From positions 1-5,598 of the forward strand of contig DFBV01000051.1 in assembly GCA_002366755.1 (NCBI GenBank): a DNA stretch of 5,598 nt, in the 5' to 3' direction. Below the pieces are notes generated by a model that worked only from the letters and a program-made list of their open reading frames with translations, ran no database searches and had not been told where the DNA came from. The translations under genes and the position numbers were made by a program. This document shows, piece after piece, positions 1 through 5,062 of this stretch; the first letter of the stretch is position 1; every line of letters starts with the position of its first letter. Source of the stretch: Anaerolineales bacterium UBA3071. GTDB taxonomy: Bacteria > Chloroflexota > Anaerolineae > UBA3071.

Positions 1-475
1 GCCACGTCCCGCATCGCTGCGCAACGAGGCCCGGCAGGCCCGGCTCTGGCAGAATTGGCCAACCTTATCAACCGGGCCCGAATCGAAGCAGCGCTGACCG
101 AACTGATCTGGTCACCGGAACTGGCGCAGGCCGCCGGGATACATGCCAAAGACATGGCAGACCATGGGTTTGTCAGCCATACCGGCTCCGATGGGTCAGA
201 CGTGGTCACGAGGATGGAGCGTGCCGGCTACGAGTCGACATACCGCGGCGAGATCATTGCCTGGGTATCAGGTGGCCCGGAGATGGCGTTTGGCTGGCAT
301 GAATGGCAGAGGAGCAAGGGCGCAGAGGAGCAGGGGAGACAGGCTGCTCTTCCGCTCCTCCGCTCCCCTGCTCAAAGGCATGGGCGCGGCCTATCGCGAC
401 TTCGGCATGGGCAGAGCGCCACACCCGACTCATGCCGGACAGGCCTACTTCGTGGTCGTTTTCGGCAGACGATGA
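1..475 (+). pseudogene. CAP/SCP-domain protein gene, 5' partial, frameshifted at an inserted repeat
   Basis: The frame is open from base 1, so the true start and any signal peptide lie upstream. Up to about 297 it encodes a typical CAP (SCP/PR-1-like) domain: an N-R-A-R helix start, SPELAQAAGIHAKDMADHGF, the conserved histidine in SHTGSDG, R-M-E-R-A-G-Y and the glutamate in RGEIIAW. The C-terminal CAP strands (YRDFGMGRA, then AYFVVVFGRR and a TGA at 473-475) are clear but lie in another frame, at 371-475. Between the two lies a roughly 100-bp repeat, and the usual W-x-x-S-P-x-H-R segment is missing. Restoring the 8 bp by which this repeat differs from its copy at 2651-2760 would rejoin the two halves. 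CAP proteins are usually secreted; their bacterial role is mostly unknown. A sequencing or assembly error is possible instead of a real frameshift. Family call is firm, loss of function likely. Confidence 0.8.
290..391 (+). repeat. Dispersed palindromic repeat, copy A (inside CAP gene)
   Basis: This 102-bp segment matches 2651-2760 in the same orientation at 98 of 102 aligned bases plus one 8-bp gap. It contains a perfect 11-bp inverted repeat, GAGCAGGGGAG at 328-338 and CTCCCCTGCTC at 363-373, and a 16-bp-spaced direct repeat CAGAGGAGCA. GGCATG occurs near both ends (297-302 and 377-382). Its host gene is unrelated to the gene hosting copy B, so the similarity is not shared ancestry of the proteins. 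It resembles in style the palindromic elements that insert in frame into genes in Rickettsia, but no sequence relationship to them is claimed. Confidence 0.9.
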
Positions 476-490
476 CCACCTTGTCCAGAG

Positions 491-496
491 AGGGAG
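491..496 (+). promoter_or_regulatory. Ribosome binding site of the hydroxylase gene
   Basis: AGGGAG lies 8 nt upstream of the ATG at 505. It fixes the start at 505, not at the far upstream TTG at 55 that the same open frame also allows. The residues from 505 on are the first strand of the ferredoxin-like 2Fe-2S domain. Confidence 0.75.
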
Positions 497-504
497 TTGC
501 CAAG

Positions 505-3500
505 ATGCAGATTCGCTTCTCACTGAACGACGAAGAACAGAACTGGGACGTCACGCCAAATGAGACGCTGCTCGCCGCGCTGCGGCGGCACGGCATCTTC
601 GGCGTCAAGCATGGCTGCGAGACGGGGGAATGTGGTGCCTGCACCGTGCTGCTCGATGGCCGCCCGGTGGCCTCCTGCGTCATGCTGGCGGCACAGGCCG
701 AAGGGCACGAGATCACCACCATCGAAGCGTTGGGAGAGTATCCCGAAAAGGGCTGGAAGCCGACACAGGATTTGCATCCGCTGCAGAAAGGCTTCGCCGC
801 CAATGGCGCCATCCAGTGCGGCTACTGCACGCCGGCCATGATCCTGGCCGCCAAGGTGCTTCTGGATGGCAACCCCAGTCCCAGCGAGGCCGAGGTGCGG
901 GACGCTCTCTCCGGTACGCTCTGCCGCTGCACTGGTTACGTCAAGCCTGTGCAGGCGGTGCTCGACGCCGCTGCCGAGATGCGGGGCGAAAAGACCATCG
1001 AACTGAAGGCTCCCCTCGCTGCGCCGCCTGGCCTCTTCAGGCCCCCAGAGGAAGTGGGGCCACCGCTCGCACCTCCGGAGCCGGCCGCCCCCGCGCCTCC
1101 GACCGCGGAGCCCTACCCGCTGACTGTCACCGAGACGAAGTCGGAGGTGCGCGTCGCCCAGGAGACCCGCCCCGAGACGACGTATGTGGGCCGGCCGGAA
1201 GTGAAAGTGGATGCCGTCAAGCTGGCGTTGGGCAAGCCCGCCTTCACCGCCGACGTGGAGATGCGGGGTTTGCTGGTGGGCAAGCTCCTGCATTCGCCCT
1301 ATGCTCATGCGCGCATCACGCGCATTGATGCCTCTAGAGCGCGAGCGCTGCCCGGCGTCCACGCCGTGCTCACTTGGGAGGATGTTCCCCGCGTTGTGCA
1401 CAGTACCGCGGGACAGTCGGATCCTATTCCTGGGCCGCTCGACTTCTTCAGTCTGGACAAGAAGGTGCGATTCGTCGGCGACCGTGTGGCTGCTGTGGCC
1501 GCTGAGACGGAGGAGATCGCCCAGCGAGCGCTGGAGCTGATCGAGGTGGAATACGAACTGCTGCCTGCTATCCTCGACCCGCGGGAAGCCCAGCCTCCCG
1601 GCCGCCGCTCGCCCGTGGCTGCGGCTTTCGCTCGCCATACGGGTAGCCCCTCTGGGCAGGCGCAAGGCCTGCCCCTACCCCAGGATATTGAGAACCCTTG
1701 CGGTCGCCCTTCTGGGCAGACGCAAGGCCTGCCCCTACCCCAGGATATCGAAAAGATACAATTTCCCATCATCCACGACGAGCCGGAGTACGTCCCCTTT
1801 GATGAATGCGATCCCAGCCGCAACCTGGCGGCAGCTATCCGCATTGACCTGGGGGACGTGGACGCGGCCATGCAGGAGGCGGATCACGTCTTCAAGGGGG
1901 AGTACAGCGTGCAGCGGGTGCACGCGGCCCCCATTGAACCCTTTGTCTGCATCACCTATTGGGACGAGGACGACCGGCTGGTCATCCGCACCAGCACGCA
2001 GGTGCCCTTTCACATCCGGCGCATGTTGGCTCCCGTGCTGGGACTGCCCATCAAGCGCATTCGGGTTATCAAGCCCCGCGTTGGAGGAGCGTTTGGCAAC
2101 AAGCAGGAGGTGATGCTGGAGGACATCTGCGCTCACCTGACCATCGCCACGGGCCACCCGGTGCGAATGGAATACACACGCGAGGAGCAGTTCGTCTCCT
2201 CGACGTTACGTCACCCCATGCACTTCAGGATGCGCACGGGCGTGATGGCCGATGGCACCATCGTGGCCAACGAGATGCTGGTCCTTTCTGATACCGGTGC
2301 CTATGGCAACCACGCTTTGACTGTCACCGGCAATACGGGGCACAAGGCCATGTCGCTCTACGATGCGCCCAACATTCGCTTCCACGCCGACATTGTGTAT
2401 ACCAACCTGCCGACGTCGGGTGCCTACCGCGGCTATGGGGTGCCGCAAGGCTTCTTCGCTCTGGAGACACACATGGAGCGCATGGCCCACGAGTTGGGGC
2501 TCGACCCGCTGCAATTCCGCCTCCAGAACGCCATCAGGCCAGGTGCCGAGCATCCCATGAGCAAGGTGTGGAGCGAGGGCCGGGAGGCGCATGGGGAGAT
2601 CATCCGTACGTGTGCGCTGGAGGAATGCGTGCGGGTGGGGGCAGAGGCGATTGGCTGGCATGAATGGCAGAGGAGCAAGACCGCAGAGGAGCAGGGGAGA
2701 CAGGCTGATCTTCCGCTCCTCCGCCCCTCCGCTCCCCTGCTCAAAGGCATGGGCGTGGCCCTGGTTATGCAGGGCACGGCCATCCCCAACCTGGACATGG
2801 GCGCGGCCAGCATCAAGATGAACGACGACGGCAGCTTCAACCTGCTGGTGGGGGCCACCGACCTGGGCACCGGCTCCGACACCGTTCTGGCGCAGATGGC
2901 CGCCGAGGTGTTGGGTTGCCCGCCGGAGGACTTTGTCACCTACTCCTCGGACACCGACTTCACCCCCTTCGACAAGGGGGCCTACGCCTCCAGCACGACG
3001 TACATCAGCGGGGCGGCTGTGGTGCGCGCCGCACAGCAGGTGGCGGAGCAGATGCGGGAGGTGGCAGCCCGGTTGTTGAGCGAGCAAGGAGTGGCCCTGG
3101 AACCTTACCAGATCACGCTGGAGGAGCGGTGCGCCTGGGCGGCCGATGGCCGCAGCGTCACCTTCGCCGAGGTCGCCCTTAACTCACTGCACCACGAACA
3201 GCAGCACCAGATCATGGGCAGCGGCTCTTGGGTCAGCCCGGATAGCCCGCCGCCGTTCGCCGCCCAGTTCGCCGAGGTCACTGTAGATACCGAGACGGGC
3301 CAGGTGACGGTGGACAAGCTGATCATGGCTCTGGACTGCGGCATCATCGTCAATCCGGCCACGGCCAGCGGCCAGGTGGAAGGGGGTATGACCCAGGCGC
3401 TGGGCTACGCGCTGTGCGAGGAGATGGTCTTCGACGCCGCCGGGCGGCTGATCCCCACCGACTTCGACAAGTATCACATCTTCCGCTCTGACGAGATGCC

Positions 3501-3693
3501 GGAGATGCAGGTGATCTTCGTCGAGACTTTCGAACCGACCCATCCGTTCGGCGTTAAGTCGGTGGCCGAGATCCCGCTGAACGGCGTGGCGCCAGCGGTG
3601 GCCAATGCTGTTTATGATGCTATCGGCGTGCTGATTCCCAGCATCCCGCTGCTGCCGGAGAAGGTTTGGCGGGCTTTGCAAGGTCTGATATGA
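505..3693 (+). CDS. Fused 2Fe-2S/molybdopterin hydroxylase (xanthine dehydrogenase/aldehyde oxidoreductase family)
   Basis: Encodes 1062 residues. A plant-type 2Fe-2S domain (about 1-80; Cys38, 43, 46, 58) is followed by the helical 2Fe-2S domain (Cys105, 108, 140, 142 in QCGYCTPA and LCRCTGY), a Pro/Ala-rich linker (about 165-225), then both molybdenum-domain halves from about 227. Molybdopterin-site motifs are VGGAFGNK (526-533), GAYRGYG (639-645), GTGSDTVLAQ (788-797) and KSVAEIPLNG, with the probable catalytic Glu1022. The family hydroxylates purines, aldehydes or N-heterocycles using water, passing electrons from Mo to the Fe-S centres; substrate cannot be told. The CO dehydrogenase loop AYxCSFR is absent. 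No FAD domain is fused or visible nearby, as in Desulfovibrio aldehyde oxidoreductase. Two in-frame repeat insertions (about 364-420 and 717-752) lengthen it. The CAP pseudogene ends 29 bp upstream. All cofactor residues remain, so activity is plausible. Confidence 0.93.
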   Translation: MQIRFSLNDEEQNWDVTPNETLLAALRRHGIFGVKHGCETGECGACTVLLDGRPVASCVMLAAQAEGHEITTIEALGEYPEKGWKPTQDLHPLQKGFAANGAIQCGYCTPAMILAAKVLLDGNPSPSEAEVRDALSGTLCRCTGYVKPVQAVLDAAAEMRGEKTIELKAPLAAPPGLFRPPEEVGPPLAPPEPAAPAPPTAEPYPLTVTETKSEVRVAQETRPETTYVGRPEVKVDAVKLALGKPAFTADVEMRGLLVGKLLHSPYAHARITRIDASRARALPGVHAVLTWEDVPRVVHSTAGQSDPIPGPLDFFSLDKKVRFVGDRVAAVAAETEEIAQRALELIEVEYELLPAILDPREAQPPGRRSPVAAAFARHTGSPSGQAQGLPLPQDIENPCGRPSGQTQGLPLPQDIEKIQFPIIHDEPEYVPFDECDPSRNLAAAIRIDLGDVDAAMQEADHVFKGEYSVQRVHAAPIEPFVCITYWDEDDRLVIRTSTQVPFHIRRMLAPVLGLPIKRIRVIKPRVGGAFGNKQEVMLEDICAHLTIATGHPVRMEYTREEQFVSSTLRHPMHFRMRTGVMADGTIVANEMLVLSDTGAYGNHALTVTGNTGHKAMSLYDAPNIRFHADIVYTNLPTSGAYRGYGVPQGFFALETHMERMAHELGLDPLQFRLQNAIRPGAEHPMSKVWSEGREAHGEIIRTCALEECVRVGAEAIGWHEWQRSKTAEEQGRQADLPLLRPSAPLLKGMGVALVMQGTAIPNLDMGAASIKMNDDGSFNLLVGATDLGTGSDTVLAQMAAEVLGCPPEDFVTYSSDTDFTPFDKGAYASSTTYISGAAVVRAAQQVAEQMREVAARLLSEQGVALEPYQITLEERCAWAADGRSVTFAEVALNSLHHEQQHQIMGSGSWVSPDSPPPFAAQFAEVTVDTETGQVTVDKLIMALDCGIIVNPATASGQVEGGMTQALGYALCEEMVFDAAGRLIPTDFDKYHIFRSDEMPEMQVIFVETFEPTHPFGVKSVAEIPLNGVAPAVANAVYDAIGVLIPSIPLLPEKVWRALQGLI
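1641..1754 (+). repeat. Tandem 60-bp hairpin repeat inside the hydroxylase gene
   Basis: Two units with an exact 60-bp period. Bases 1651-1694 and 1711-1754 match at 41 of 44 positions. Unit 1 forms a perfect hairpin, GGGCAGGC (1654-1661) with GCCTGCCC (1667-1674) around a 5-nt loop, with outer arms GGGTAG (1641-1646) and CTACCC (1675-1680) and a 7-nt bulge. Unit 2 keeps the hairpin with one mismatch (1714-1721 with 1727-1734). Sixty bases are 20 codons, so the units read as SGQAQGLPLPQDIEN and SGQTQGLPLPQDIEK without breaking the frame. The stretch falls between the conserved LLPAILDPREA and the GDVDAAMQEADHVF segment, normally a short loop. Confidence 0.88.
2651..2760 (+). repeat. Dispersed palindromic repeat, copy B (inside hydroxylase gene)
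   Basis: This is the 110-bp partner of the repeat at 290-391. The perfect 11-bp inverted repeat is at 2689-2699 and 2732-2742. It has 8 bp more than copy A, lying between two CCTCCG motifs (2718-2723 and 2726-2731). It reads in frame as a polar stretch from GWHEWQRSKTAEEQ to PLLRPSAPLLKGMG (residues about 717-750). In relatives as I recall them, about a dozen residues separate the GW of this helix from the (K/R)G(I/M)G strand; here there are nearly thirty. That comparison is from memory, not an alignment. Confidence 0.9.
3625..3670 (+). repeat. 46-bp direct repeat, left copy (hydroxylase 3' end)
   Basis: Identical over 46 bases to 4528-4573, exactly 903 bp downstream. Similarity continues to the stop codon (63 of 69 bases). 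The two copies bracket the AbrB/PIN toxin-antitoxin module. This copy belongs to the intact hydroxylase gene and encodes GVLIPSIPLLPEKVW. Confidence 0.93.
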
Positions 3694-3698
3694 TCGTC

Positions 3699-3716
3699 AG
3701 CGGATTGAGCGGATTA
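3699..3716 (+). repeat. Short 9-bp tandem repeat upstream of the antitoxin
   Basis: AGCGGATTG is followed directly by AGCGGATTA and then a partial third unit (AGC). It lies in the 56-bp gap between the hydroxylase stop and the antitoxin start. It could be a dispersed microrepeat or part of an operator for antitoxin autoregulation; nothing in the sequence decides between these. Confidence 0.5.
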
Positions 3717-3735
3717 AGCAGAAGCATCAAACTTA

Positions 3736-3741
3736 GGGAGG
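3736..3741 (+). promoter_or_regulatory. Ribosome binding site of the antitoxin gene
   Basis: GGGAGG lies 8 nt upstream of the ATG at 3750. It selects this start over the in-frame ATG at 3666, which lies inside the hydroxylase gene and would add 28 residues unlike any AbrB N-terminus. Confidence 0.8.
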
Positions 3742-3749
3742 AAGTTATC

Positions 3750-4031
3750 ATGCAAGGTGAAGCTAGCCAGATGACGATAGACCAGGCCGGTCATATCTTG
3801 ATTCCCAAAGCGCTTTGTGCTCGCCTAGGATTAGTTCCAGGAACAAAACTCGTTGTCGAAGAGCGAAGCGACGCGAGACTCCTTCTGCGCCCGTTGCTTG
3901 AAGAGGCTCCGTTAGTAGACAAAGGGGGAGTGCTTGTCGTGCAAGCGCGCGCTATAGGAGAGCTTGCCGGTGCAGAGAAACAAGACCGGGAAGCGCGGCT
4001 GGCCGAATTGGTGCAAAGGACAGGGCAATGA
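3750..4031 (+). CDS. vapB: AbrB/MazE-type antitoxin of a PIN toxin pair
   Basis: A 93-residue protein. Residues about 6-49 are a swapped-hairpin AbrB domain: MTIDQAGHILIPKALCARLG, then a turn at VPGTKLVVEE and a final strand ending LLLRPL. The tail (52-93), with GVLVVQARAIGEL and a charged helix (EKQDREARLAELVQR), fits the toxin-binding region of VapB-type antitoxins. Such proteins bind and neutralise the cognate ribonuclease and usually repress their own operon as dimers through the AbrB domain. The stop overlaps the toxin start (ATGA at 4028-4031), the usual translational coupling. Base composition looks less GC-rich than the hydroxylase gene, and the module lies between two copies of the hydroxylase 3' end, both consistent with separate acquisition. 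No promoter could be recognised in the 56-bp gap upstream. Confidence 0.85.
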   Translation: MQGEASQMTIDQAGHILIPKALCARLGLVPGTKLVVEERSDARLLLRPLLEEAPLVDKGGVLVVQARAIGELAGAEKQDREARLAELVQRTGQ

Positions 4032-4462
4032 GAGTGCTTCTGGATACGTCCGTGCTTGTGGCTGCGATGGTAGAAGCGCATCCTGATCATGCCCGGGCTC
4101 TACCGTGGCTTCAGCGCGCCAAGCGCAAGGAAATCGCTGCGCTCGTGGCATGCCATTCGTTAGCAGAATTGTACTCCGTTCTCACCACCCTCCCTGTGCA
4201 TCCCCGCATCTCACCAACCACAGCCTGGCATCTTATCCAGGAGAACATCCTTGAGGCATTGGAAGTGATTGCTCTGTCCAAAGATGATTACCAGGCTGTG
4301 TTGGAGCACCTATCTCAGAAGAACATCTCGGGTGGGGCTACCTACGATGCGCTTATGGCATATACAGCATCAAAGGCAGCAGTTGATCGGCTGGTAACAC
4401 TCAATGAGCAGGACTTTCGTAGGGTATGGCCTGCGCTTTCCAAGAGGATCGTTGCTCCCTGA
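4028..4462 (+). CDS. vapC: PIN-domain ribonuclease toxin (VapC-like)
   Basis: A 144-residue single PIN domain of normal length. The acidic metal-binding residues are all in place: Asp6 in LLDTSVLVAA, Glu47 in HSLAELYSVL, Asp107 in ATYDALMAYTA and Asp129 in TLNEQDFRRVWP. PIN toxins are Mg/Mn-dependent RNases; characterised VapC enzymes cut initiator tRNA, other tRNAs or the sarcin-ricin loop of 23S rRNA, but the target here cannot be read from sequence. It overlaps the antitoxin gene by 4 bp, so the two form one coupled operon, with neutralisation expected by the AbrB-type partner. The full catalytic set implies an active toxin. It is followed by a remnant of the hydroxylase 3' end, not by another gene of the same operon. 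Confidence 0.9.
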   Translation: MRVLLDTSVLVAAMVEAHPDHARALPWLQRAKRKEIAALVACHSLAELYSVLTTLPVHPRISPTTAWHLIQENILEALEVIALSKDDYQAVLEHLSQKNISGGATYDALMAYTASKAAVDRLVTLNEQDFRRVWPALSKRIVAP

Positions 4463-4509
4463 GCTGCATGAGGTATGGCAATCATTGCAGCAACCATGGT
4501 GGCGAGGCC

Positions 4510-4596
4510 GCCTATGACGCAGCCTTTGGCGTGCTGATTCCCAGCATCCCGCTGCTGCCGGAGAAGGTTTGGCAGGCGCTGCGGGGTCTGATATAA
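4510..4596 (+). pseudogene. Remnant copy of the hydroxylase C-terminus
   Basis: The frame reads AYDAAFGVLIPSIPLLPEKV, then WQALRGLI and TAA. This matches the last residues of the hydroxylase (VYDAIGVLIPSIPLLPEKVW, then RALQGLI). It has one extra codon before the shared part and several codon differences after it, so it looks like the tail of a paralogous gene and not a fresh copy. Only weak similarity continues upstream (an alanine-rich stretch from about 4501), and no molybdenum-domain motif precedes it. It lacks a start and any domain, so it is a fragment, not a gene. Confidence 0.88.
4528..4573 (+). repeat. 46-bp direct repeat, right copy (hydroxylase tail remnant)
   Basis: This is the exact partner of 3625-3670, in the same orientation. 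Crossing-over between the two would delete the 903 bp carrying the whole antitoxin and toxin and leave a complete hydroxylase reading frame ending QALRGLI. Confidence 0.93.
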
Positions 4597-4640
4597 TAAG
4601 TTTGAGGAGAGTGAGCAGTGCTCTTGGATTGCTCTACTTG

Positions 4641-4647
4641 AGGAGGG
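4641..4647 (+). promoter_or_regulatory. Ribosome binding site of the UPF0175 gene
   Basis: AGGAGGG lies 7 nt upstream of the ATG at 4655. The start context resembles that of the AbrB antitoxin: GGAGG, then A/G, AGTTA, one variable base and CATGCAA. Confidence 0.8.
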
Positions 4648-4654
4648 AGTTAGC

Positions 4655-4918
4655 ATGCAAACTGTTTCGGTAGAAATCCCTGTTGAATGGCTCAAACCCC
4701 TCGAACTGCGGCGAGATACACTCAGGGAAGTTATCCTGCTAGGGTTGTCACAATTGCGAATCCGTGAAGCCCTTGAATTCTACGAGAGAGGCTTGATTTC
4801 CCTGGCACGCGCCGCTGAGATCGGCGGTCTAACGCGAGAGGAGATGGTGCGCTATGCCCGGGCCTATGGCATGGAGCCCAAATGGGACCAGGAGATGATG
4901 GCCGAGGAATTGGCATGA
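4655..4918 (+). CDS. UPF0175-family small protein (probable antitoxin or regulator)
   Basis: An 87-residue protein of normal length for the family. The N-terminus is a short strand (VSVEIPVEWL). A helical part follows, with the family-typical ALEFYERGLISLARAAEIGGL and TREEM, a helix-turn-helix-like segment at about 39-66, and an acidic tail ending EEL. UPF0175 proteins are commonly paired with a DUF3368 PIN-like toxin gene directly downstream and are thought to act as the antitoxin. No such gene follows: only 50 bp separate the stop from the terminator hairpin. It is therefore an orphan, or the survivor of a pair that lost its toxin. An uncharacterised DNA-binding role is equally possible. 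Family recognised from its motif pattern; function is inference. Confidence 0.8.
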   Translation: MQTVSVEIPVEWLKPLELRRDTLREVILLGLSQLRIREALEFYERGLISLARAAEIGGLTREEMVRYARAYGMEPKWDQEMMAEELA

Positions 4919-4968
4919 GGAAGGCCCTATGCTACTGATCATTTCATCTTTGTGGAAGGTTCAACACG

Positions 4969-5010
4969 AACGCCGCCTGTTCGCGAGGGGAACAGGCGGC
5001 GTTGGCTTTT
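4969..5010 (+). terminator. Intrinsic terminator after the UPF0175 gene
   Basis: A perfect 14-bp stem (4969-4982 with 4990-5003, GAACAGGCGGCGTT on the right arm) closes a 7-nt loop and is followed by GGCTTTT at 5004-5010. It lies between two convergent genes. The T-run is on the plus-strand side, so it best ends the UPF0175 transcript. On the minus strand the hairpin is followed by a weak run only, so termination of the permease transcript there is less certain. Confidence 0.85.
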
Positions 5011-5062
5011 GGCACACAAGAAGCATTTGTTGCAGACGTGACGTGGTTTTGCAGCCTTGCTG

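Noticed and set aside
55..504. TTG start at 55 as the N-terminus of the hydroxylase
   Set aside because: The frame is open further upstream to base 1, the first part is a CAP domain, and a ribosome site with ATG at 505 marks the hydroxylase start.
520..1665. 381-codon open frame on the minus strand
   Set aside because: It lies wholly opposite the well-supported hydroxylase gene, is rich in Arg, His and Gly and shows no family motif. It is a shadow of a GC-rich codon pattern.
1641..1754. CRISPR array
   Set aside because: There are only two units, they are nearly contiguous repeats with no unique spacers, and they lie within a conserved coding frame.
2206..3087. 293-codon open frame on the minus strand
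   Set aside because: It is antisense to the molybdenum-domain coding sequence and has no recognisable domain or ribosome site.
505..3693. Carbon monoxide dehydrogenase large subunit (CoxL)
   Set aside because: The form I active-site loop AYxCSFR is missing; the site reads GAYRGYG, as in the broader xanthine/aldehyde group.
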